Source: Cycas panzhihuaensis (lineage: Eukaryota > Cycadophyta). From it: a stretch of 64,000 bases of DNA. Both the position numbers and the translations under genes were made by a program. The stretch spans positions 109,685,741 through 109,749,740 of the forward strand of contig CM041465.1 in the NCBI GenBank assembly GCA_023213395.1, in the 5' to 3' direction. The notes under the pieces are model-generated. The model worked only from the letters and a program-made list of their open reading frames with translations, did no database searches and was not told the origin of the DNA. Positions 1-9,694 of the stretch are shown piece after piece (the first letter of the stretch is position 1; every line of letters starts with the position of its first letter).

Positions 1-1254
1 TTGACCCTTGACTTGCCCCAACCCAACGATTTGTTGCCCATAACACTTCATCTCTTGGGTCTACCCGTGCACCATTTCGTTGGTTTATTATCTCTTCTGC
101 TTGTTGTCCCAAATAGCCATCACATTTTGGTTTTTTCCCATTGAGGATACGTGGAGGTACTTGTGGGTAGGTTGGCCATTCTGAGGCTAACCTCCTTATC
201 TTAATCATTGCTTGGAACTGCTTAGATCTGAGTTTTGCTTGATGGTTTTGGAGTAGAGTGCATTATTTTTAGCTTGATTTATTAACTATCTCTTGTATTT
301 ATATACATATTAGGCATACTTGGCAGGCCCCTTCTCTAAGAGGGAGAAACCTTTATTTTTTGATTGGTAGGTTCGTGGTAGCGAAAGTACAAAAGAGATG
401 AACATCTTTGACAAGTGAGTCCCTAGTTAGTAGTGCTTTTAGTTCCTTCTTTATTTTTTTTTTGTTACTTTGCTTTCACATATTGGGGAACGTAAGGTAG
501 CCCCTCATCTATTTCTGGCAACCATCGTCAACTAGCCCCACACCCGCATGGCGAGTTTGAATGGATGAGTGCATATGGAGCAGAAGGGCGTGACGTTTCA
601 ACCGTACTTCTCTTCCAAGTATTCCTTCTCCCTTATTTATCTTTTCTCCGCCATACTTTTATGCAAACTTCACATGTTAAAGCCACATAGGAAACAAAAA
701 GGGAATGAACACACTTTTTTGCATTTATAAATTCTTTTCCGTAGTTGTTCACCTCGTGTGTAGATAGGACTTAGGTGTGAGCTGCACACCCCTTAAGCCC
801 CATCTAGCCTACACGTAGGACCATCTGTCCCTAGACTTTCATTTGGTTGTTTTAGCGCACTTGCTTTACTTATCACACAACAACCTAATCCTAACCGACA
901 TCTCTCTTCCGTTTGAGTTAGGTCATTGCATCTCTCGCACACCTATTTTCGCGTCACCTTCTCCCTCCCGTGAGAAGACGTAACCTCCTAGAGTCTCCCT
1001 TCCTCTTCCTGGTCATCCAAGGGGTAGGTGGGCCTCCTCCTTTGGGTCGACCTAAGGCCTTGCCTTGCTTCCTCTTTCCAAAGATTACCCTAAGGCAATT
1101 GGGCACCATTCATGGGTCCTGAATCTGCGCTCCGGTGCACGGATGCCCTGCGTGGTGTTCTTTCTTGCCATTAGGATCCCATCTATAGCTTGACCGTACC
1201 TCAACTAGTTATTTCCTTATAAGCATAGAAGACCATCCTGTAGACGTGATTCCA
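1..1254 (+). repeat. Element A 5' LTR (3' part only)
   Basis: Matches 11135-12388 along its whole length with scattered substitutions. The match stops at ATTCCA (1254): beyond it the 5' copy runs into a primer binding site, while the 3' copy runs into unrelated flanking sequence. That defines the LTR 3' end, which finishes in CA as expected. Confidence 0.9.
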
Positions 1255-1255
1255 C

Positions 1256-1274
1256 TGGCGAACATACTGGGGAC
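1256..1274 (+). other. Primer binding site of element A
   Basis: TGGCGAACATACTGGGGAC begins one base after the LTR end. The same position holds TAGCGACCATACTGGGGAC in D and TGACGACCATACTGGGGAC (minus strand) in E. The TGG start is the complement of a tRNA CCA end. I did not assign the tRNA; it is not the initiator-Met type used by element F. Confidence 0.75.
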
Positions 1275-1420
1275 CTATTAGTAGGGGAGCTAGTCTCACT
1301 TTTTTTTCTGTTGGTGCTATTGCTTTCCGATAATCTTCCTTATTTTCCCTTTCTGTTAGGCAGCCCGCAACGCGTGCTTCATACCTCCTTTTCTTCTAAC
1401 AACTTTGGCAAAGGCATTAT

Positions 1421-3919
1421 ATGTGACATTTCTCACGTCGTTTACGAGATTTGCCACCTTTGTTAGAAGACTCTTCATATCACCTACTTCCATCGTCAGA
1501 ATCTAATTCGACAATGGAGGGCTATCCTTCTGACTAGGTGTATCACGCATTTACTTTGGGAACTCATGAGTTCCCTGTGTTTATTCTGGGATCTACCTAA
1601 GAGGGTGAGAATCCTATCTACTACCTGGGTGACCAACATCACACCCTTGACATCCATCCTTCTACCAATGTGGTAGAAGACCCATCTTCTCTTGAGGTTC
1701 ACCCTTCGATTGGTAATTCTTACGAGGAGCACCCTGAGGGGTCTACGTCATTCGAGGTCCCATTCACCTCTTATGGTCACGTAGATACCCCTCCTGCTGA
1801 TGTGGTTGAAGTTATTAGCGAGTGCTTCTAAGTGACTCATCTCCAATCGTGTCCCATGTGGTTTGAAGATGTTTTGTGTGGTGGAACATCCTCTTTATCC
1901 GCTCTTTTGCCACCTTCTTCATCTGTACCTACCCCTCCTACTACCAGTAACCCTTTTATTCTTATACATTCATCCCACTCCTTTCCTACGCCAACCATGG
2001 GGGCGAATGTTGCACCTTCCATTCCTCATCATGGTCCTAATTCTTCAGGACCTTCTTGTGGCATGTCTCTCTCCCAGCTTGGGGTTATCATACCTTTCCT
2101 TAGCCAAGCTAATGTGCCATCCTCTAATGTGGCGCATGTGTTCCCTAGTAGGCCTATGGGTCCTACTAACTCTTCAGCTGCTAGTCATGTGGGACCCACT
2201 CCCACATATTCCTAAAACTAACCTATTGGTCCTTCCTTTTACATACCCCCAGGTTATGCTTCTCAACCTTAGGGGTAGGGTAAAGGGAACCACCTCCCAG
2301 CTTATGGGGTGGACCCGCTACACCCATATGGAATTGCACCACCTACGGGTGGCCCATATGGGCAAAACTCGGTTCTACACCCTCCTTTTTCGCCATCTAG
2401 TGTGGCCTCTCATGCTGTGTCTTTGCAAGGGAACCTAGCTTCCTTTCAAGGTGCTTATTCTCAAGCCCCTTTTCAACAAGGGGTGCTTCCCCAAGGAGGG
2501 ATAGGTTTACCACCCCCATCTGTTCCTTGCTCATTACCATTTATCCATCCTATGGTCCATGCAAGGGCGCACCCCTTTATGGACTATCGATTAACACCAT
2601 TGTCTATTGAGGTGCTAAGGACCAACTTACCACCTCATCCTCCCAAAGTTCCTAAATTTGACGGAACTTCCTCGCAAGACCCATCAGAGCACGTCCGTAG
2701 TTTTTCTATGGCGTGCATTGATTACTGGGCTTATGACTACATATTGATAAAGTTATTTCCACGATCTTTGTAGGGTGATGCCCTTAAGTGGTTTTATCTC
2801 CTCCCTACCCACTCTATCTTTTCATTCCAACAATTGGTGGATGAATTCATCAACTACTTCGATGTAGCTCGTCCTTTGGAAAGTAAAATGAAATCTCTCC
2901 TATCACTCAAGCAAGGTCATGAGGAGATGAATTGTGACTTTGTGCGATGATTCCATGATCTTCTTTACTCCACTAAGGCCATGTTGCCTGAGGAGTTGAA
3001 GAGGGACCTTTTTGTTAATGCACTTCACCCCAAGGTACATGTGGAAGTCCTTAAAATGGAGGCGACCACATGCGACTCCGCGATTGTAAAGTGCTTAGCG
3101 TTAGAGGCTATTGAGATCCAAGATGGACTCAAAAGGCCTCTCAAGCCCTTACAACGTTGTGAGGCACCTCTCTTAACCAACGAAACTAAACCTTCACAAC
3201 CCACCAGGTCTACTTCTCACCCGACTGAGAAGACTTTAGACCCCCTTACTTCTGCCATATGTTCATTCGAGCACACGATGAAGGAGCTTAAACCTCAAGC
3301 CCCTTCATCACCAACTTCTAGTAAATAAATTCAATAGGCTTCTCAAGCTGCTCCTCCCACGGGGGGTAATACCCAGCCTTCTCAAGTAAGGAAAGCAGAT
3401 CCTTCACTCGAGAAGAAGTGGTGTTCCGTCCACGGGGAGTGCTTCTATGATGACTCGCGTTGTCGGGTGCAACACCCTCATGATGGCCCACAACATGATT
3501 CATCTCCCAGGTGGGCCTTGAGGCCCAATCTTGATCAACCCATCCATAAGGATCTGTTCCCCAAACATGGGGAGCGTGATCGCAATGCTCAACAAAGAAA
3601 CAACCAGAATTGGGGAAGATCCCTGAATTCTCGTCCTTCCCATGATAAAGGGAAGGGCACCTGGGATTCGTCCTCTTCCTCTTGTTCCCTTAACTGACGC
3701 ACTCCATCCCCTTTGCGATCCTAGAATAAGGGAAAGATGGTTGTCCAATTGCTTAAGACCACTCTGTTGTATGCCTTAACTCGGTCTCAAGCTGCTAAAG
3801 AGGCAGTCAATGCCTCTTCATCCACATCTCACCTTAATCCTCTTATGGAAACTTTTCTTCTGGAACCCCCTACGCTTCCCAAGACTATTACCATATGCCC
3901 TGCCCATTATAATTTTTGA
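1421..3919 (+). pseudogene. gag: gag (element A), degenerate
   Basis: Structural polyprotein that would form the virus-like particle. The ATG at 1421 aligns with the starts at 22835 (D) and 52764 (E, minus). An acidic N-terminal part leads to a long Pro/Ser/Gly-rich section (about 1850-2530), then a capsid region of the Retrotrans_gag kind (about 2630-3120) with KFDGTSSQDP and GDALKWF. A Cys/His box of form C-x2-H-x4-H-x4-C follows (WCSVHGECFYDDSRC, about 3418-3465), then a basic Ser-rich tail. Codon 2 is TGA where D and E have CGA; further stops lie at 2771-2773 (TAG for CAG) and 2948-2950. The terminal TGA at 3917-3919 sits where D and E also stop. Similarity of the capsid part to D and E makes the identification secure. 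Confidence 0.85.
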
Positions 3920-4659
3920 AAGGCGCTTACCTAACCCACTGTGAAGGGTAAGCCTTTCTCTATCATTGACGAGCTCCACACCATCGCTGCGGGATGTCCT
4001 TGATGGATGTCTTGAGAAGCTGCCCTAAGTAAAGTGCTCTTCTTCTTGAAGCTCTTGGCCAACAAGATGCTTCCATCCATGCTGTAGGTGCTACCTTCCA
4101 TGGACCACCTGTCATCTCATTTGACCCCAGAGATCTCCCATCTCCTAGTAAGTGGAAGAAACTTTTGTATTACCCATTCGTCATTACCATTAACACTCAT
4201 GATTTTATCATAAAGAGGACCATTGTAGATAATGGCTCTTTGGTTAATGCTATGCCTGCATGTATGCTCAAGGAGCTAGGCATAGTAGCTCTTGAGTCTG
4301 TCCCTTGGAAATGCCAAGGGTATGATGGGACTAAGAAGTCCCTTTTAGGGACAGTCTCCATTTCCCTCACCTTAGGAGGGAAAACTGTTTCTGTCGAAGT
4401 TGTTGTACTTGATATCGATGTGGAGTACAACCTCTTATTAGGCCGACCATGGCTCGACCAAATGGGAGCAATCTTCTCCACGCATTGGGAGCAACTTAAA
4501 TTTATCCATGAAGGACGAGTTAAAGTTATCGCCCATGAGCCTATGACATCTCACACCTCTCATCTAGCTTGCCAGGCTGTTTTCGATGATGAAGATAGCG
4601 ATCCTGAGGAGGCTACCCCTTCTGTGGGACCTTTATTTCAGGAGACTGACCTTCATTAG
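3920..4659 (+). pseudogene. Aspartic protease (element A)
   Basis: Retroviral-type protease that would cleave gag and pol products. After the gag stop the frame resumes with the conserved KGKPFSI..ELHT stretch. From 4165 it is open to 4659 and contains the active-site motif IVDNGSLVNAMP, the flap-side region and the YNLLLGRPWLDQMG signature. DNGS in place of DTGA/DSGS is also seen in D and E. Stops and a frameshift lie between 3920 and 4165. Unlike D and E, the frame is not followed by reverse transcriptase: it closes at 4659 after an acidic tail. Confidence 0.82.
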
Positions 4660-5203
4660 TTGGACCCTATGCTATGTCATGAGCCAAACCTAGTCAGGTT
4701 TGCCCCCATTGGTGTAGGTGGTTATGGTTACTTAGCCATCACGGGTGATTCCGAGTTGGATAGCGAGGGTTATGAGCCCTCTCCTCGACGTTTCACCTTG
4801 GTTTCATGAGCACCTAGGGGGATATCTCGATCAGATATTCCTACTCCTCTTCATTCCATGTTGGCTCCTGAGCCGTTGGTCTTAAACCAACCACTTATTT
4901 CACATTCTTGGCCTCCTTAAGTGGTTTCACATAGGCGTTCACGTCGACGAGCCACTCGTAGAGGCACTTCTTCTTCATGCTCTATATCCTTGCCTAGGAC
5001 TAGAGCCACTCCTACTCAGACGTAACCTTGCCACATGACCCGTCATGTGCCAGGTCCATTGCACTCATCTGGTTCTGACCATAGCGAGTTTACTAGTAGG
5101 CCTAGCCACACTGGGCCTACCCTTCTTCACCTATCTTTGATCCTGCGTGTGACTACCCCTACCCCTATGGGGTCTAGACACATCTCTTTTTCTCTCCACA
5201 CTC
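4660..5203 (+). other. Protease C-terminal remnant and site of the missing pol
   Basis: A decayed reading with FAPIGVGGYGYL resembles the linker after protease in D (RFTPIGVRSYEYL, near 26090). Ser/Arg/Thr-rich coding-like sequence with stops follows. At about 5204 the sequence joins CCAAAATGAGGCTAAACTAC, which in D (29524-29543) lies just after integrase. All of reverse transcriptase, RNase H and integrase is absent here. Confidence 0.65.
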
Positions 5204-5637
5204 CAAAATGAGGCTAAACTACCATCTTAAGTTCGTTCCCATTTCTCCCAGCCATGGGTGGAATGACAACTTAGGATGGCCTCTTATGTTTCTTTCTGGT
5301 TCCTCCTGCAGAACCCGTGTTCCCATGTCCTTTTGGGACCTTGTCCTCCTATTTGGGCATCCCCCAATTAGGATGATGCTCTAGAGTATCATCACTCCTC
5401 TCTTGCTTGGTATTTCCTTTGCATACCTTGCCATGATCTTCTGTGAATATGTGTGTCATTCTATTTCCTAACCCCACATATATCTATCACCTCTACTCAT
5501 GGTGGTTGTATGTGCTCCTGTTAGGTATGTGGCCTTGCATGAAAGGAAGTATATGCATCTCAAACAAACATCATAACAAAACATCTATATCATACATAAC
5601 AAAACATACATATCAAAATGGGGCACCAATTGCCCCA

Positions 5638-5672
<35 letters not shown>

Positions 5673-5810
5673 AAAATCATATGTCGTATCATACATATGG
5701 GAAGCTAGTGTCCTTGCAGGGGGGTACAATCATATGACTCTATATATATATGACCCCCTGGAGGCCTGTGCTTTCCCCTGTCAAAAATCAAATACACGAA
5801 TACTATACTA
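5204..5810. other. Post-pol spacer of element A
   Basis: Shared with E (36158-36819) and D (from 29524, continuing 55660-56427). Contains a CCCGTGTTCCC segment, a GGGCATCCCCCAATTAGGA segment, and AT-rich sequence with a TA microsatellite. No gene seen. It separates the 3' end of the sense genes from the 3' end of the opposite-strand gene. Confidence 0.7.
5640..5667. repeat. (TA)n microsatellite in the spacer
   Basis: About 14 uninterrupted TA units. Shorter TA tracts occupy the same place in E (36293-36305) and D (about 56279-56290), so this is an inherited tract of variable length. Confidence 0.95.
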
Positions 5811-8206
5811 CTATTGCCCCTCTCCGGGGGCGTCGCCTCCTGGTCGGTGTGATCCCTCTCCTGGGGACCACATGCCTCTTAGGCTCCTCCGTAGCCTCCG
5901 GGAGCTCCCTGCCTCGCTCCCCTCATCACGTGGCCTCCTCGGTGTTGTTGCCACTGTGTGGGTATGTGTCTTGCTCCAGCTCGACCTCGATACCACCTGA
6001 TCTACCAATCGATCGTATCGAGCCTGGATATGATCTCTCTCACCCTCTACTCCCCAGAGTCTCTACTCCATGCTCTAGAACTTCTTCTCCATCTGTAGGA
6101 GATGCTCCTCTAGGACTGCCATCCGTATCCTGCCCTCCGCATCTCCGCCTGCTCCTCGCTGAGCCTCCAGAATTTGTACATGACTCTGTAATGTGTCCCA
6201 CTCGCTCCGAGCCTCATCTAGCTCTTGTTACAACTGTCCCCTGAATGTTATATGCTCTTGGGACTCTGCAGCCTATATATCCCTTGCCCTCGCCAATAGG
6301 GCAAATGCTGTCATATGGGCACATGCCGATCTGGGTGCATCCTCAACCTAGATAGATGGCTTCCCCTCTGCGTACACCTGAGGGAACATCTCCCTCACCA
6401 TAGCCTCCATCAACCGCCGGATCTCTGTGCTACCTGCAAACCCAACATGCCATATGTCAGTGTATATATCCAGTCACATACCAAACCAAAACCAAATCAA
6501 AGCATATGGGCATCTGGCTATCAAACAACGAGGAAAGTAAGGCCTCACTTGCTGCGGCCACCAGCTCCTCTACCCATGTGATGGCCTCTGCCCCTATCTC
6601 TCCACTAGCTGTTGGTGCCTCCTCCTCTAGCACCTCCTCTACAACTACCTTTGTTGTTAGAGCCAGCGTCCCTCCCTCTACTGGTGGAGCAGTCCCCCTA
6701 GGTCTCTCCATGATCCTCAACCTCCAAGCTTGTGTCAGAGGCCCCCTCATCACCTTGGCAGTCCCTGATGGCCCTGGCTCCTTTATAGCTCGTGATCGGT
6801 TGTCCCCATCTCCTCCATATCCCCCACCATCGTCGTCATTGTCTCCGGGGGTAGTCCCTATCACTCCTGCCTCCTCGTCACTATCCCATCTCATTGATCT
6901 GTAGAGATCCGAGGTGTAGTCAATCATGGTAAGGAGATCTAGTGACGTAGCATCCATGGACCTCCTGACGTGTGCCTGATCCTCTACTCCCCTGAACTGG
7001 GTCTGCCATTTATGCACCATGGGTGCCCACTCTAATATGGGGTGTGGTCCCCCTGATGATGCCACTACTGTAAAATGATCAAAAAACCAGCACTGCAATA
7101 ACGTGCTATATGAAAATCCACCTCTTCATGCCACCTTGATGGCATCTAGTTATGCGATGAGGTTTTCTACTATGAGGGTGGCCTAATCCAATCCCTCCCC
7201 AACCTCGCACCTCCGTACCATATCGATCCAACCACCTAGGTTGTCTCTATAGTTCTGTTTTTGAGAAATCTAGAACATAATGCATAATGTGATCAGCTTC
7301 CTCACACGAGGAATCCCATATAGCACCATACTCTATAGAGGCACCCCTCACCTCTCCCACCTATCCTGACCCATAAAAAATGTAACCGCCTCTTGATGGG
7401 CTGCCTCGTTGTTAGGCAATGCTCCTAGCGAGGCTGGTCTCCCTGTTGTTGGCACTCCAAGGATCCGCCGGATGTCCCTGGGTGTCACCATAATGTCCCC
7501 TATTTGGGGCATATGGAACACGTGCCTCCACCTATCTCAATGCGATACGATATCCACCAACAGCCTCTGATATAACATATACTGAGGCGTCCTCATGATC
7601 TTCCATAGGCCACATCTCCGCAGGACTCCCTTGTCCTCCCTTGTCATCATCTCTACAAAACTCAACATGGCCATATCGATGTTCTCGCAGTTCTCCACTG
7701 CGGTCACTACCTGCAAAACACCACCAAACGTGTCAATCTATAGCCAACACCTACTCTCGGCCTCTCAGGGCCCTTCCTCGGGTTCATTTGGTTGAGACTT
7801 GGGGTCCCTTGGGGCCTCTTTCTCATTTTCGGGGTTACATCTGCCCGCTAAACTTTCTTGATCGTGAAGTTTAGGTGGGGTCCAACGATCGCCCCGTGGT
7901 AAATATCGTGGCACTACGATCTTTGCTACGATGCAAATGTCACCCCCTTAAAAGGGGGGTTCCCAAACCCAAAAACCCCAAAAAATTTCCTTGTGGTGGG
8001 CCATAGTCAAGCTCACCGGGACCAGAGCTACCTAATGCCCCAATCCCGCCCCTCTCTGGGTCCAATTCAGACCGCAGGAGGTCATTTTTCGTCCTTATAG
8101 GGCCCAAAATTACATTAAAAATTCACAAGAAAGCATTAAAATTGAATTGTAATTTCAAGTTAGGTTTGGATGATCCACTCACTGGATTAGGTCGTGTAGT
8201 CATCAT
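5811..8206 (-). pseudogene. Opposite-strand plant-mobile-domain-like gene, copy A (three coding exons)
   Basis: Predicted on the minus strand: coding exon 1 8206-8183 (8 codons), intron 1 8182-7711 (GTGAGT...GCAG), exon 2 7710-6549, intron 2 6548-6434 (GTGAGG...TTTGCAG), exon 3 6433-5811. Exon 2 starts with MAMLSFVEMM, then a block around RHVFHMPQIGDIMVT and RILGVPTTGRP that resembles the plant mobile domain (FHLP-x-G-E, TL-x-D, LLGLP), then LLQCWFFDHF and a Gly/Asp- and Pro-rich linker. Exon 3 has a predicted coiled coil and a basic C-terminus ending GEGQ. Exons 1 and 2 keep frame throughout. The stops I see in exon 2 are TGG or CAG codons changed by one transition. Function unknown; a role as a transposon accessory or DNA/chromatin-binding protein is inference from the family resemblance. 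Confidence 0.68.
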
Positions 8207-8365
8207 CTCGCCCTCTCGGTCATACTGGCTGCCTCCGCACCCCGATCCAATGGTCGGATCTCTTGCTACATGTCCCGGAAGTGGGGTAGTGCTCCGCTGC
8301 GTAAGGAATGAGCTCTAGATTTCGTACGAGCACTTGTGAAAATGAAATCCTTTTCATTTGAGTTT

Positions 8366-8374
8366 CCTTATATA
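8366..8374 (-). promoter_or_regulatory. TATA box of the opposite-strand gene, copy A
   Basis: TATATAAGG on the minus strand, 160 bases upstream of the predicted ATG and 664 bases upstream of exon 2. The same nonamer occurs at the equivalent place in B, C, D and E with 667-674 base spacing. It is followed by a conserved transcribed leader with CATTTTCAC and GAG/AGAG-rich sequence. Confidence 0.75.
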
Positions 8375-8892
8375 GGCAGGACCCCGTTGGGCAGTTCCTC
8401 CTTTTTCGCCTCTGAGGCAGCCTTCGAGACTGCATTTTCACCCTAGCTAATATTGTTTTCTGGCCCAGTTCCTCTTTTCATCTCTGTGGTCTCCTTTCGA
8501 CCCATTTCCCTTAGCACATCAATGACGCCCCAAATGACTCATTTTTGCTAAAGCGCCCTTCGTCTCGTTTTGCATGCCACTCCCGTGCATGCCTGAGTTT
8601 ATACTTATTTGGCTAGTTTTGCCACCTTGGACTAATTTTTGTAGCCTATTTTTGCTCTTGACACTCTCGTAGGGAGTGTCCCCTCTGACTGGGTGCCCCT
8701 TTATGCTTCCTTAAGCCAGTTTGAGTGCCTCGGAGCCCTTTTTCCACCATTTTCTTCCCCGCTGGTGGGGTAATCTTCCCTGCCTTTGGGCCACCTCATT
8801 GCCAGGCCTTCGTAGCCCTTCATGGCCACTACCACTAGCCACACAGGGTCCTCTTCTTACCTCTTTCTTCAGTTACATTGCACTTCTTTCAG
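8375..8892. other. Intergenic region between opposite-strand promoter and second RNase H (element A)
   Basis: Lies between two divergent units: the opposite-strand gene to the left and the RNase H to the right. Pyrimidine-rich on the plus strand towards its right end, as expected of an intron 3' end. Homologous stretches are 58995-59494 (D), 17998-18520 (C) and 33095-33596 (E). No convincing ORF. Confidence 0.6.
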
Positions 8893-8912
8893 CAGAGAAG
8901 TTGTTCTTACTC

Positions 8913-9335
8913 ATGGCTCTTTTCATTTTTACCAATGGCAGAAGCCACGATAATCCTGGTCCTTTCATCACCGCGTGGATACTCTATGATTCCTTTAGGC
9001 ATGACTGACTGTGCTCTGGAATCTTCCTTCCTAAGGTAACCAATAACGAAGCTTAGTACACGGTCATTATTGAATCCCTCACCGACCTATTACATTTCTA
9101 TCACGGACCCATCATCCTTCTTTGCGACTCCCAAGTGGTGGTGTCTCATCTCACCCAGGTCTACCAAGTGCAGTGCCCATGCTTGAGAGGCCTGGCGTCA
9201 ACTACAAGGTCACTATTGGCTTGCCTCCAGTCCGTTGACATTCACCATATTCCCCAGGCCCTCAATGTTGAGGCTAACAACCTCGTTTGCCTCATCCTTG
9301 AGCGTCGCCTACCTCTTCTCAGTAACTGCCTTTGA
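8913..9335 (+). pseudogene. Second RNase H, RVT_3/archaeal type (element A)
   Basis: About 140 codons. Motifs in order: MALFIFTNG (D of the first acidic position now N), NNEA.YT (second), CDSQVVVSHLTQVYQV (third), and a C-terminal ALNVEANNL...LILE helix region. It would degrade RNA in RNA:DNA hybrids during reverse transcription. This domain is additional to the normal Ty3 RNase H next to reverse transcriptase and matches the extra RNase H known in Tat-lineage elements. A TGA at 9006-9008 and a TAG in place of the codon after NNEA disable it. A splice-acceptor-like CAG at 8893-8895 precedes the ATG by 17 bases. Confidence 0.8.
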
Positions 9336-9681
9336 GAAACTTGCTTGGCCTGCCCATTGCCCAAGTCTCTGGCCGCCTTTCTCCTAGCCTATTTGTCTAG
9401 TATGTTGATTGTCCTTACATTATCCATTGCATTCTAGCGATGGGGGCATCCCCCATTTTTTTCATTCCTTTTATCTTCAGGTTGACTTCCAGATGACACA
9501 TAGGCAGCCCCTATGTTATCCTTGTCTTCGTCTCCCCTGTCCATGCGTTCTGCCATGATACTCGCTGACACCCTTGGTCCATATTCTGTTCATGATTTAT
9601 ATATATGCATATGTGCTAGTAATAGTTTTTAGTTGCTAGCATTCGCCATCACACCACACTTCCGAGTAGTGAGGCTCTGCT
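9336..9681. other. 3' untranslated part of element A between RNase H and LTR
   Basis: No ORF of note. Contains a G5/C5 stem-loop (9440-9456) conserved in position with C, D and E, and ends in the polypurine tract. Confidence 0.65.
9440..9456. other. G5/C5 stem-loop near the 3' end (element A)
   Basis: ATGGGGGCATCCCCCAT folds with a 7-bp stem and CAT loop. Equivalent hairpins with different loops occur at 17438-17450 (C), 32476-32488 (E) and 60092-60112 (D). Confidence 0.7.
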
Positions 9682-9694
9682 GCCAAGGGGGTAG
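9682..9694 (+). other. Polypurine tract (element A)
   Basis: GCCAAGGGGGTAG directly abuts the LTR start TGTTTCCC. The same tract abuts the LTR in C, D and E. Confidence 0.8.

Noticed and set aside
1832-2438. Overlapping long ORFs in other frames within gag regions (also around 23525-23851)
   Set aside because: They read the Pro/Ser-rich gag DNA in shifted frames. Alignment with D and E supports only the gag frame.
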